A stretch of 64,000 bases of DNA from Hymenobacter lapidarius (GTDB lineage: Bacteria > Bacteroidota > Bacteroidia > Cytophagales > Hymenobacteraceae): positions 79,715 through 143,714 of the forward strand of contig NZ_MDZB01000153.1 of assembly GCF_001816145.1 (NCBI RefSeq). Reading direction: 5' to 3'. A program made the position numbers and the translations under genes. The notes below the pieces were generated by a model, which was not told where the DNA came from, made no database searches, and saw only the letters and a list, made by a program, of their open reading frames with translations. Positions 1 through 7,843 of the stretch are shown here, in pieces; position 1 is the stretch's first letter; every line of letters begins with the position of its first letter.

Positions 1-78
1 CGCCTGAATGCGCTTTTTATCGGCATCCATTTGCTTGACTACGCTGTTCCAATCAATTTTCTGAACGGTCGAGGGCAT
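1..78 (-). CDS. 5' end of an unidentified gene, cut by the window edge
   Basis: Twenty-six codons are readable on the minus strand from an ATG at 78 to the left edge. The peptide begins MPSTVQKIDW and is charged and probably helical. No domain can be recognised from so short a stretch. The gene lies downstream of the integrase on the same strand, separated by about 220 bases that contain two strong dyads. It may be host sequence flanking the mobile element or a further element gene. Confidence 0.5.
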   Translation of the reverse strand, partial: MPSTVQKIDWNSVVKQMDADKKRIQA

Positions 79-121
79 GGTGGGGGCGATTTGCGAGGCC
101 CAGAATATAGGCGGGGATTCC

Positions 122-165
122 GCTTGACAACCTGTCAAGCAGCACAAATGTAACGGCCCGTTACA
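122..165. repeat. Two adjacent perfect inverted repeats left of the integrase
   Basis: GCTTGACA (122-129) pairs with TGTCAAGC (133-140) around a 3-base loop. TGTAACGG (149-156) pairs with CCGTTACA (158-165) around one base. Neither is followed by a T-run, so simple terminators are unlikely. Binding sites for integrase, excisionase or another element protein near an element end are a reasonable inference. The rest of 79-301 shows no gene. Confidence 0.5.
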
Positions 166-301
166 GATTTTGGTTTGTTTGACTGCTAAAATATGCCATT
201 CCGTGCCAGCTATTTGATATGGATTGGAGCATTTCGGGCACATTAGCCGGCCTTCTGCGTTCGCAGAGCCTTCCGTGGTGCCGGCGGGCCGAACTCCTCT
301 C

Positions 302-1582
302 CTACCGTGGGGTGCCCAGCGCCGCCGCCCAGGCCTGGAGCAGCTGCGGGCCGTAGCGCTCCAGCGTGTCATACCCGTATACGCTGGCCGAGACGTGGCC
401 GAGCGCAATTTCTTTTAGCTGCTGGTCGCCCTCACTGCCCAGCACGAGCAGCGCCGCCCCGGTGTGGCGGGCCGTGTGCGTGGTGACGGCCTGCCAGAGC
501 GGCCCGACCTCCTCGTGGCGGGTTTTGCCCGAAAAGGAGTTGGCCACGAACTCGCGGGTGAGGCCAGCGGCCTGGCCCAGCTGCTTGAGCCGGCGGTTGC
601 GCTCCTGCTGGGTGGGCATGGGCAACCGCCCCTCCCAGCGCTGCCAGATGGCGGCCGCCTCCGGGGGCAACGGGATGCGTACCGGCTCCCCGGTCTTTTC
701 CTGGTAGAGCTCGACGCAGTGCGTGGGACCGAAGCCAGGCAGCTCGTGCAAGCCGACGTGGTGCGGCCGCAGCGCGCGCAGGTCCACGTCGCGCAGCAGC
801 AACAGCAGCTGGAACAGGAATACGTCGCGCTCTTCGGCCAGGTCAGCGGGCAGCTGGGCACTGAGCAGGGCCAACACTTCGGCACGGCGCAGCGTGGGGG
901 CCCGGCCGTAGCGCACGGGCAGCCGACCCAGCCACTTCGGCACCGCGAGGCCCGCCAGGCGGTGGCACTCGCGCAGAAAGGCGTAGTGCCGCTGCACCGT
1001 CGAGTCGCGCCGGCCCTGGGCGTAAAGCCAGCCCACGTATTGGGCCAACCGCTCCTTGGTCAGCGTGGCCAGCCGCAACCGCGCGTCAAACTCTCCGAGG
1101 CTGCTCACCACCTGGCCGTAGAGGCGCAGCGTGCTGGCGGAAAGCAGATGCGCGTTTTCTGCCTGCCAGCGCTCTGCAAACTTCGCCCACGGCGTGGTGG
1201 GGGTCAACTGAGCTTCGACGGCGGCCTGAGCTTCGGCTTGCTGCTGTTTGGGCCGGCGGCGGGTGCCGGTGCCGGCAGCGCTCACAGCGGCTTCAATCTC
1301 CGCCTGCGTCACGTCGGCTTCGGCCCGGCCGGCGGCCTCGGCGCTCAGGAACACGCTGCCCACAGCCGTGACCAGCCGGCCCAGCCGCAGGTTGAGCTGA
1401 TTGGCATCGGGCGCGCTGGTGTGGATGCGCCGGGCCTTGGTGGGCTGCCAGTGCGCCGGCACCACCTTGACGCCGGTGGGCATTTTCCAGCGGTGGCCAC
1501 CGGCCCAGTGCAGGTCCCCGAAGATGTTGGCGCGCCCGGCCTTGTCGGGGCGGTCGAGGCGCTGGCGGAAGATGAGTTCCAT
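302..1582 (-). CDS. Tyrosine recombinase / phage-type integrase
   Basis: This 426-residue protein has the layout of Bacteroidota tyrosine recombinases: an N-terminal arm-binding region, a SAM-like core-binding domain (about residues 130-215) and a C-terminal catalytic domain. The visible active-site set is Arg in LLLLRDVDL, Lys in QEKTGEPV, His and Arg in HTARH, His in ALGHVS and a Tyr in the following VYGYD segment. It should catalyse site-specific integration and excision of the element. It lies 15 bases downstream of the repressor gene on the same strand, so the two are probably cotranscribed. Family assignment is firm; the target site is not known. Confidence 0.93.
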   Translation of the reverse strand: MELIFRQRLDRPDKAGRANIFGDLHWAGGHRWKMPTGVKVVPAHWQPTKARRIHTSAPDANQLNLRLGRLVTAVGSVFLSAEAAGRAEADVTQAEIEAAVSAAGTGTRRRPKQQQAEAQAAVEAQLTPTTPWAKFAERWQAENAHLLSASTLRLYGQVVSSLGEFDARLRLATLTKERLAQYVGWLYAQGRRDSTVQRHYAFLRECHRLAGLAVPKWLGRLPVRYGRAPTLRRAEVLALLSAQLPADLAEERDVFLFQLLLLLRDVDLRALRPHHVGLHELPGFGPTHCVELYQEKTGEPVRIPLPPEAAAIWQRWEGRLPMPTQQERNRRLKQLGQAAGLTREFVANSFSGKTRHEEVGPLWQAVTTHTARHTGAALLVLGSEGDQQLKEIALGHVSASVYGYDTLERYGPQLLQAWAAALGTPR

Positions 1583-1597
1583 GAGGCAAATGCAGGG

Positions 1598-2212
1598 TTA
1601 TTGCTGACCAGCTTGCTTCGTGTTCTGCTTCACGCTCTTGCGGCCCTGCTTTTCCTCTGTTCCTATGGGGTCTTCAAACCCTGCCCCTCGGTAATAGACA
1701 TCCGTTATTTCAACCACCTTGCTCGGGTCAATGTCGGGAGCCAGAGCCGAAGCCAGGAGTTGTCGAATCTTCGCAATCTCACCGGAGTCATCATTTTTAG
1801 CCAGGTAGTCGACCAACCCCCAAATAGCTAACCTGTCTTTCTCGCGTTTCTCATCCTCCGCTTTACTCCGCTCCTCCCACATTTCCTCGAATACCTTATC
1901 GATATTATACCCGGGAGGTAGGAAAGGCTCTACTGTTTCATTCTCTGCTGCCATGCGCGCGGGGTGGCCTAGTTGTGCTTCCGGAAGCAGCATATCACCC
2001 TTTCCAAACAACACCCAGTCTGTACTTATCTGCGGATAAGCTTCAAGTATTTTAATAAGCACCTTGAATGACGGGTCGCCCTTCCTACCAGCCAATAGTT
2101 CTTGTGCACCCTGTGGGGAAATACCTGCCTTTCTGGCAAAAGCCGCTTTTTTACCTTTTTCGAACAGGTCGACCAATAAATTTAGTCGCTGATTCACAGA
2201 GCCTTGTTCCAT
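1598..2212 (-). CDS. XRE/CI-like helix-turn-helix repressor
   Basis: The N-terminal 70 residues form a lambda-repressor-like helix-turn-helix (FARKAGISPQGAQELLAG), followed by YPQISTDWVLFGKGDML, a pattern typical of Bacteroidota phage and conjugative-element regulators. The C-terminal half is acidic and helical with no protease signature visible. The gene is AT-richer than the integrase. It is transcribed leftward from a region holding several copies of a 10-base operator-like motif, with a Cro-like gene divergent on the other side. This is the standard arrangement of a lysogeny or maintenance switch, so a role as master repressor of the element is inferred. Confidence 0.85.
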   Translation of the reverse strand: MEQGSVNQRLNLLVDLFEKGKKAAFARKAGISPQGAQELLAGRKGDPSFKVLIKILEAYPQISTDWVLFGKGDMLLPEAQLGHPARMAAENETVEPFLPPGYNIDKVFEEMWEERSKAEDEKREKDRLAIWGLVDYLAKNDDSGEIAKIRQLLASALAPDIDPSKVVEITDVYYRGAGFEDPIGTEEKQGRKSVKQNTKQAGQQ

Positions 2213-2218
2213 TTATCC

Positions 2219-2312
2219 TTATTTGTTGTATATAATTCAACTACAAATGTTGCTTTTATTCACATCTGTTGACTACGTTTGTTGCATCGCAGCAATACAT
2301 CAACAAATGTAG
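2219..2312. promoter_or_regulatory. Operator cluster and divergent promoters of the repressor switch
   Basis: The 10-mer ACAnnTGTTG recurs: ACAAATGTTG (2243-2252), ACATCTGTTG (2262-2271), ACGTTTGTTG (2275-2284) and, inverted, ACATTTGTTG (2301-2310). A weaker fifth copy ends at 2228. TACGTTTG (2274-2281) fits the Bacteroidota -7 box TAnnTTTG for the rightward genes, with TTG at 2250-2252 placed 21 bases upstream. The minus-strand complement of 2304-2311, TACATTTG, fits a leftward -7 box. Both boxes lie inside operator copies, so repressor binding would block them. Confidence 0.65.
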
Positions 2313-2316
2313 ATAA

Positions 2317-2526
2317 ATGGAACCAAATTTCAACCTTGCTCGCCTGCTGGCTCCCGGAGATGTGAGCGCTATTGCGGCGAAACTTGGACTTTCGACCTGT
2401 GCGACCAGCGCCGCCATTCGTCGTGCCCGCCCCAGCCACCCCGCGGTACGGGAGGCCTACCTACTTGCTAAAAACTCGGGTGCCTTGGAAGTGGCGCAAG
2501 GCTTGGCAACACTCAAAGCCGCTTAG
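2317..2526 (+). CDS. Small Cro-like helix-turn-helix protein
   Basis: This 69-residue protein contains a probable helix-turn-helix (DVSAIAAKLGLSTCATSAAI) followed by the basic stretch RRARPSHP. It is the first gene of the rightward operon and diverges from the repressor across the operator cluster, which is the position Cro occupies in temperate phages. The Cro role is inferred from position and fold rather than from a close family match. Confidence 0.6.
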   Translation: MEPNFNLARLLAPGDVSAIAAKLGLSTCATSAAIRRARPSHPAVREAYLLAKNSGALEVAQGLATLKAA

Positions 2527-2530
2527 CCCG

Positions 2531-2842
2531 ATGCTGCACAACGTCTCCTTCACCACGGCCAACGGCGTGCTGGCATTCGAAGACCGCGAAGCGGTGCTGC
2601 GTGTACTTGCCCAGGAACAGACGGCTCGCCTGGCTGCTGAAGCAGAGCAGGCAGCCCTCGCTACCATCTACACCGTGGCCACGCTGGCCACGCGGCTCGG
2701 CATCAGCGTGCGGGTGGTGGGCGACCTCTTGCGCGAGGGCCGCATCCGCTATACCTGCTGCGGTCTTAAAGCGTACCGCGTCACTGAATTGGCCGTGCGG
2801 GAGTTTCTAGGCGACGCCGCCGCCCCACCCAATACGCGATAA
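2531..2842 (+). CDS. Excisionase-like helix-turn-helix protein
   Basis: The ATG at 2531 lies 4 bases after the preceding stop and gives 103 residues; the frame is open further upstream but overlaps the previous gene. The C-terminal half (IYTVATLATRLGISVRVVGD, then LLREGRIRYTCCGLKAYRV) has the winged helix-turn-helix pattern of MerR/Xis-type DNA-binding proteins, with the usual residue order 'helix - LREGRI - wing'. It could be the excisionase or a regulator of the early operon. The N-terminal 45 residues are helical and unassigned. Confidence 0.6.
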   Translation: MLHNVSFTTANGVLAFEDREAVLRVLAQEQTARLAAEAEQAALATIYTVATLATRLGISVRVVGDLLREGRIRYTCCGLKAYRVTELAVREFLGDAAAPPNTR

Positions 2843-2945
2843 ATCAGCCTTAACCCCCTGATTTTCTGGATTTACCGTCCGCTGGCCTACACCAGTCAGG
2901 CCTCGCCTTTGCCTTCACTTTTTCCACTCATTCCCCATTGATGCC

Positions 2946-3440
2946 ATGGAAACTTCCTCCTTCCCTCTCGCAGAAATCGCTGACGCCCAAAACGAAAGCA
3001 ACATCTTCGCTTTTGACCGTGGCTGCATCGGACGTCACCTGACCCGCCTGCAACGCATCTACGCCACCAAGTGCGCCCAGCTCGAGGCTTTTTACTTCTT
3101 CTTCGACGAGGGCCAGCCCGACATTGTGCTGCGCAGTGGCACCGGCAAGGAGTTGGCCCTGCGCCTGCCGGCCGGCTCGCAGGTTGGTGACATTTACTCG
3201 AACCTGCGCGACGCGCTGGATTCAGAATTGCGCGAGTTGGAACGGCAAATCGTCTTAGCCCACCAAGAAGTCGAGCGCGACGCGTACGAAACTCAACTCT
3301 GTGGCCACACTAGCAACGGAAAGCCGGATTACGTGCCGGCTATACTGGCCCTGTGCGTGCCAGTGGCGCCAAACGCAACGCACAGTACCTCCGAAACTGC
3401 TGACGTGCTGGTCAACCTCTTTCACTCCACAGCGGCTTAA
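2946..3440 (+). CDS. Hypothetical protein in the replication operon
   Basis: This 164-residue protein is not recognised. It is soluble, with a mixed helical N-terminal half (RLQRIYATKCAQLEAFYFFF) and an acidic-basic heptad stretch near residues 90-115 that could form a short coiled coil. No signal peptide or membrane segment is seen. It lies between the Xis-like gene and a run of tightly packed replication genes on the same strand, and its stop is 2 bases before the next start, so it is probably cotranscribed with them. Confidence 0.5.
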   Translation: METSSFPLAEIADAQNESNIFAFDRGCIGRHLTRLQRIYATKCAQLEAFYFFFDEGQPDIVLRSGTGKELALRLPAGSQVGDIYSNLRDALDSELRELERQIVLAHQEVERDAYETQLCGHTSNGKPDYVPAILALCVPVAPNATHSTSETADVLVNLFHSTAA

Positions 3441-3442
3441 AC

Positions 3443-3853
3443 GTGGGAAGCTTCTCCCAAGCCATGCGCCGGCGGCTAACACAGCCCGCGCACTTAAAGC
3501 TACCCGCCGGTGAACAGCAAATAGCCCTGGCCAATGGCCGTAAGCTATGGGTAACCCGGGTGCCCCGGGCGGAGTGGCGTGCCCTGCAACCCGGCCACCA
3601 GCTGCTCGTGCTGCGCGCCAGCCGCCGGTGCACCGTGAGCAGCCTGGAGCCGTGCGAAGTGCATAAAAACGCACTGGTCCACCCCGCCGCGCCGTGCATT
3701 GCCTTGATATGGGGCTGGCTGGCGCCTGGCAAACCCGACACACGCCATGCCACCATTCTCCGGCTCCACGAGCTGGCCGTGGTGCTGCGCTACGAACTAC
3801 GCGAAACCGCTACCCCTGACGTGGTGGCCACCATCCTTCCCACCCCGAACTGA
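3443..3853 (+). CDS. Hypothetical basic protein preceding the VirE_N genes
   Basis: This frame encodes up to 136 residues from a GTG at 3443 (the first ATG is at 3464). It is basic and rich in Leu/Arg/Val, with a probable beta-rich middle (GRKLWVTRVPRAEWRALQPG). No known domain is recognised. Its last residues (VATILPTPN) match the last residues of the next gene (VATILPTLN) because a 20-base sequence is repeated at both junctions, a trace of tandem duplication. Confidence 0.5.
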   Translation: MGSFSQAMRRRLTQPAHLKLPAGEQQIALANGRKLWVTRVPRAEWRALQPGHQLLVLRASRRCTVSSLEPCEVHKNALVHPAAPCIALIWGWLAPGKPDTRHATILRLHELAVVLRYELRETATPDVVATILPTPN

Positions 3854-4456
3854 GCCAAGTATGCTAGTCTCCTTCTTCTCTAAATCAATGAATTCTGAGC
3901 CCACCGAAGCGCTCCACCTGCCTGGGCTGCTGGCCGACATCCGGGACGGGCACTGGGCTGAACAGGTGCTGGCCGTACGGGCGCTGGACCCCACCAGCGC
4001 AGCCTATCGCGAGGCAAAGAAGAAGTTACCCAGCTTCACTGCCTCGGGCAGATTCCAACGACGCATCCCGACCGGCCTGCTCGAGCACTCGGGCTTTCTC
4101 TGCCTCGACATTGATGCGAAGATGAACGCAGGCGTCGACTTGGCTGCGGCCCGCCGAAAGGTAGAAGCCGACCCCGCCACCTACGCCTGCTTTGCCAGCG
4201 CCGGCGGTGTGGGGCTGTGTGCGCTGGTCCGCATCCCAGCCGATAACCACGCGGGTTGCTTCCGTAGCCTGAGGGCCCACTACAAGCAGACCCACGGCTT
4301 GGTAGTAGATAACCTCATTGACGTGAGCCGCCTGCGCTTCGTGAGCTATGACCCGGCGCTGTACCTGAACGAGCAGGCCCGGGCATTTGCGGAATCACTG
4401 CCCGAGCCCACGGAGCCCAATACGACCGTGTTCGCAGTGGCCACCATCCTTCCCAC
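3824..4456 (+). repeat. Direct repeat bracketing the first VirE_N copy
   Basis: The 20-mer GTGGCCACCATCCTTCCCAC occurs at 3824-3843 and again at 4437-4456. Each copy covers the last codons of one gene and is followed within about 25 bases by an ATGCT that begins a VirE_N reading frame (3861 and 4469). The repeat marks the ends of a tandem duplication that produced two consecutive VirE_N genes. Confidence 0.8.
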
Positions 4457-4466
4457 ACTGAATTGA
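3861..4466 (+). CDS. Stand-alone VirE N-terminal (BT4734-like) domain protein
   Basis: Starting at the ATG at 3861 gives a 201-residue protein beginning MLVSFFSK, parallel to MLVSYYPVK of the next gene. It carries the domain normally found at the N-terminus of Bacteroidota element primases: AYREAKKKLPSFTASGRF, then HSGFLCLDIDAKMN with the acidic pair, then RLRFVSYDPALYLN. No primase C-terminal or helicase part follows, so it is a single-domain paralogue of the gene at 4469. It may modulate or compete with that enzyme, or be a relic of the duplication. It overlaps no neighbour once the next gene is started at its ATG. Confidence 0.8.
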   Translation: MLVSFFSKSMNSEPTEALHLPGLLADIRDGHWAEQVLAVRALDPTSAAYREAKKKLPSFTASGRFQRRIPTGLLEHSGFLCLDIDAKMNAGVDLAAARRKVEADPATYACFASAGGVGLCALVRIPADNHAGCFRSLRAHYKQTHGLVVDNLIDVSRLRFVSYDPALYLNEQARAFAESLPEPTEPNTTVFAVATILPTLN

Positions 4467-4468
4467 GC

Positions 4469-7021
4469 ATGCTGGTTTCATACTACCCCGTTAAACACAA
4501 AGGCAAGGCCGCCGACATTGAATTCACTGAATTCCTCTCCGGCGTCAAAACCGGGCGCTGGGATGTGCAGGTTCGGGAGGCGCGGGCGCTCTATCCTGGC
4601 AAAGGATACGACCAGGCGAAGCTTAGCATGCCGAGCGTCGCCGCTTCGGGGGTGTTTGCCACCAGTTACTACGTGAACGACGAGCAGGGTAAGGCCGTGA
4701 GCGATGAGCACGGGCAGCACAAGTTCTGTACCGGCCGCACCCTAAAGGACCTGCAGGCCCACAGCGGCATTATCTATCTCGACATTGACCGGAAGAAGAA
4801 CCCGGGCATGGACGTGGCGGAGCTCCGCAGTCGAATTCAGGCCGACAGCTACACGTATGCCTGCCATCTGAGCCTGTCCGGTGACGGTTTGGCCGTAGCC
4901 TTTCGGGTGCCCACCGAAGACCCCTACGGTAGTTTTCGGGCACTGGCGGCGTACTACAAGAAACGTTTTGCCGTGGTCGTCGACGGATTACCCGACCCCA
5001 CGCGGCTGCGCTTTGTTACCTCGGACCCTGACCTGTACTTGCATGAGCAGGCCCCGACGTTTGAAGAAACGCTGGAAGAGGCCAAGCCCACCCCGCGCGC
5101 CTACCCGGCCGGCCAGCCCTACACGACCACCGACCAGGGTTACGGCGCAGCCATGCTCAACACCGCTGTCAAACGAGTGCTGGCCGCGGCCGATGGGGAG
5201 AAGCGGACGGTGCTCAACAAGGCAGCGCTCACACTTGGCGGCGTGGTGGGCAGTGGCTTTCTCAGCGAAGACGAAGCCTACTATGCGCTCGAGCAGGCGA
5301 TTCTGTCTCACCCGCTGAACAACGAAGCGCACGCGTTAAAAACCATCCGCATTGCCCTGTGCGACGGCGCGAAGAAGCCGCTGCTGCCAAGCCCGCTGCA
5401 GCGCCAGGTGCGCGAGCAGCAGCGGGCGGAGGTACCCCGCGAAGCCATCATTCAGTTCCTATCGGCCAATGCCGGCATCGCCCCTGAAAAGCTAACGGTG
5501 GCCATTGACGCCGTGCTGGACGAACCCAACCCGGCGCTGCTCACCTTCTGGCGGGTGGTGTACAAGGAAGGCACCAAGACCAGCCAGGACACCTACAAGC
5601 TCCAGATTGACCGCACCAAGTTTCGGGAGTGGCTCTCGATGCAAGGCTTCAGCTTCCGGCCCGCGGGCGCAGGCGGGGCGGTGGAGTTCCTGCGCACCGA
5701 GCACAACATTGTGCGCACCGTAGAACGCTACCACCTCAAGCAGTACGTACTCGACTTCGTGGAGCAGCTGCCCCCGCGCTTTGACAGCGTGAGCCGGGAC
5801 GAGTTGGACGAAGCGCTGATGATTCAGATTAAAAGCCTTTTCGACAAGGAAACGCTCGACTGCTTGCCGCAGCTCACCACGCCGTTGTTGCGCGATACCC
5901 GCACGACGGCCCGCTTCTTCTTTCGCAACGGCTGGGTGGAGGTCACCGCGCAGGGCGTGACGGTAAGGCCATACGCGGAGCTGCCAGGCCTTATTAACCA
6001 GAACCAGGTTCACTCGTTCGACTTTCGTCTGCTGTATGACCTGGAAGCCATGCAGTGCGACTTCCATGCCTTCATGCGTAATGTCACCGGGCAAGACCCC
6101 ACGCGGTTGGCCCAGCTGCAACGGGCCCTGGGCTACCTGCTCCACGCCTACAAGGACGTGACCAATGCGCGCTGCGTGATTTTTATGGACGCCATCGGCG
6201 AGGTGGGCATCAGCTCCGGCGGGACGGGCAAGGGCCTTCTCATGCAGGCTGTAGCGCAGCTGGTGGAAGTCGCCCAGCTAGACGGGGAGATGTTTGACTT
6301 GCGCGACCCCTTCCGCTACGAAGAGGTAACCGACACGGCACGGGTGGTATTCTTCGACGAGTGGAAAGCCACGCGCAACCCGTTCACGGCCCTGTTTTCC
6401 ACGCTCACCGGCGGGCTGCCCATCAACCGGAAATACCAGGCCAAGAAGACGCTGGCCTTTGCCGAAGCGCCTAAATTCGCCATAGCCACCAACGAAGTGG
6501 TGACAGGAGATGACGACAGCAGCACCCGCCGCAAGGTGGAGATTGCGCTGGCCAAATGCTACTCGGCAACCTACACGCCCCGCGACGAGTTCGGCACGGG
6601 TTTCTTTGGTGAGCACTGGGATACCATCGAGTACAACCGATTTTTCAACCTGGCCATGCTCTGGGTGCAGCAGTACCTGATGCACGGCTTGCTGCTGCTC
6701 AAGGATGAGAACATCGCCGCCCGTGGGCTGATGCAGGAGGTGGGCGCCACCTTCCATGAGTTTGCTTCGGACTTGCTGGAGCAAACCAAGCGGCCAGCGG
6801 AAGAGGGCGAGGAGCCAAAGGCCCCGCTGTGGCTGGCCGATACTTACGAAGCCTACCAAAAAGCGACGGGCGACAAGCGCACCGGCGCGCAGGTGTTCAG
6901 CAAAAAGATGGTGCAGTTCGGGTTTGAGAAGGTGAAAAACCTAGGCCGGCTCTACGGCGACTCCCGCCGCTTTCAATGGCACTACACGCTACCCACGGAG
7001 CCACCTGCAGGCTTCCTGTAA
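4469..7021 (+). CDS. VirE_N-primase / SF3-type helicase replication protein
   Basis: The ATG at 4469 is preferred over a TTG at 4463 because the product then aligns with its upstream paralogue. The 850-residue protein begins with a VirE_N/BT4734-like domain (about 1-195, with IIYLDIDRKKNPG). A helical region of primase C-terminal type (about 225-290) and an unassigned middle follow. The helicase core is at about 570-690: Walker A SSGGTGKGLL, Walker B ARVVFFDEWK, sensor PKFAIATNEV. The C-terminus looks like a winged helix. This is the architecture of phage and plasmid primase-helicases (DUF5906-like), which initiate and unwind at an element's own origin. The origin-like repeats begin 3 bases after its stop. 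Confidence 0.88.
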   Translation: MLVSYYPVKHKGKAADIEFTEFLSGVKTGRWDVQVREARALYPGKGYDQAKLSMPSVAASGVFATSYYVNDEQGKAVSDEHGQHKFCTGRTLKDLQAHSGIIYLDIDRKKNPGMDVAELRSRIQADSYTYACHLSLSGDGLAVAFRVPTEDPYGSFRALAAYYKKRFAVVVDGLPDPTRLRFVTSDPDLYLHEQAPTFEETLEEAKPTPRAYPAGQPYTTTDQGYGAAMLNTAVKRVLAAADGEKRTVLNKAALTLGGVVGSGFLSEDEAYYALEQAILSHPLNNEAHALKTIRIALCDGAKKPLLPSPLQRQVREQQRAEVPREAIIQFLSANAGIAPEKLTVAIDAVLDEPNPALLTFWRVVYKEGTKTSQDTYKLQIDRTKFREWLSMQGFSFRPAGAGGAVEFLRTEHNIVRTVERYHLKQYVLDFVEQLPPRFDSVSRDELDEALMIQIKSLFDKETLDCLPQLTTPLLRDTRTTARFFFRNGWVEVTAQGVTVRPYAELPGLINQNQVHSFDFRLLYDLEAMQCDFHAFMRNVTGQDPTRLAQLQRALGYLLHAYKDVTNARCVIFMDAIGEVGISSGGTGKGLLMQAVAQLVEVAQLDGEMFDLRDPFRYEEVTDTARVVFFDEWKATRNPFTALFSTLTGGLPINRKYQAKKTLAFAEAPKFAIATNEVVTGDDDSSTRRKVEIALAKCYSATYTPRDEFGTGFFGEHWDTIEYNRFFNLAMLWVQQYLMHGLLLLKDENIAARGLMQEVGATFHEFASDLLEQTKRPAEEGEEPKAPLWLADTYEAYQKATGDKRTGAQVFSKKMVQFGFEKVKNLGRLYGDSRRFQWHYTLPTEPPAGFL

Positions 7022-7023
7022 AG

Positions 7024-7311
7024 TTGGCACCGGCAACTTGGCACCGGGCTGAACCGTCACTACGGCCCTGCTAGGGCTGTTTTTGGGGGTCGGTGCCAAC
7101 TTTCAACTTGGCACCAAAACCTTTTATATACGCTAATTATCCCTTTATCATTCTTTAATACTATTTGTCGCGTGAAATATTAGAAAAAGTAAAATAACAT
7201 CTCTCTATAAAAAGGTTTTGGTGCCAAGTTGAAAGTTGGCACCAGGGCTTAAAAACAGCTTATACAGCATCAAAAACGCACTTTTGCCCGGTGCCAACTT
7301 ACTGGTGCCAA
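7024..7311. repeat. Dyad-symmetric GGTGCCAA iteron cluster, candidate replication origin
   Basis: Eight copies of GGTGCCAA or its complement lie at 7024, 7038, 7092, 7108, 7220, 7236, 7290 and 7304. The orientation order is mirror-symmetric about the centre. The inner arms 7092-7125 and 7210-7243 are perfect 34-base inverted repeats, and each contains its own GGTGCCAA/TTGGCACC hairpin. Between them are 84 bases that are strongly AT-rich (7126-7209). The outer pairs at 7024-7049 and 7286-7311 are also mutually inverted. Iterons around an AT-rich core directly after a primase-helicase gene are what an origin of replication looks like; function is inferred. Confidence 0.7.
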
Positions 7312-7342
7312 CTTCTAAAGTCCTCTTTTCAACGCTTATCTC

Positions 7343-7663
7343 ATGACGTCAGCCCAGCCCGCTCCCGCTGCTAAACCCATCCCTACTAACCGGGATGAAC
7401 CTAGCCACACGATTTACTCCAACGGCTATGCCAACTTGAATGGGGAAGTCGCTCAAGGCTTACTACCAAACCCTGCCAGCATTTTCAAGCGCAAACCTCA
7501 TAAAACCTCACATCTGACACCTAGTGGCGCAGCACACGGCCCAAAAATGCAGCAGCAACTGGCAGCAAGTCGCAGCCCCTGGGTGGTGCAATTGCTAAAA
7601 TTTGCTAAGGTTTTTCTTGGCTCAAATTGGCACTGGCCTATTAACAGACCATTGCATGTCTAG
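7343..7663 (+). CDS. Small unknown protein with an ANLNGE motif (possibly truncated paralogue)
   Basis: This 106-residue frame starts at an ATG just after the origin-like repeats. Residues 23-45 (HTIYSNGYANLNGEVAQGLL) resemble LTLYRDGLANLNGEATRALP of the protein at 7844. Beyond about residue 55 the similarity stops and the sequence looks compositionally random. It is probably a decayed or truncated relative of the 7844 gene. No function is assigned. Confidence 0.45.
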   Translation: MTSAQPAPAAKPIPTNRDEPSHTIYSNGYANLNGEVAQGLLPNPASIFKRKPHKTSHLTPSGAAHGPKMQQQLAASRSPWVVQLLKFAKVFLGSNWHWPINRPLHV

Positions 7664-7843
7664 CCAGTGACATCTTCTCAATTAGGTGTCCGCGCCACCG
7701 AGTTGCCAAACCATGCCACCAATTAGAGCGGTCGATGCCGAGAAATGTTAAGAAAGGCTAAGAAAGGCTAAGGTTTCCAGCAGATGCACCCGCCGCAATG
7801 CCCGCAGTTTTCGGCACCGATTCTCCACTTTAATCCAGTAAGC

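Noticed and set aside
464..1831. A 455-codon plus-strand frame over the integrase
   Set aside because: It is the shadow of the tyrosine recombinase, whose catalytic motifs are on the minus strand.
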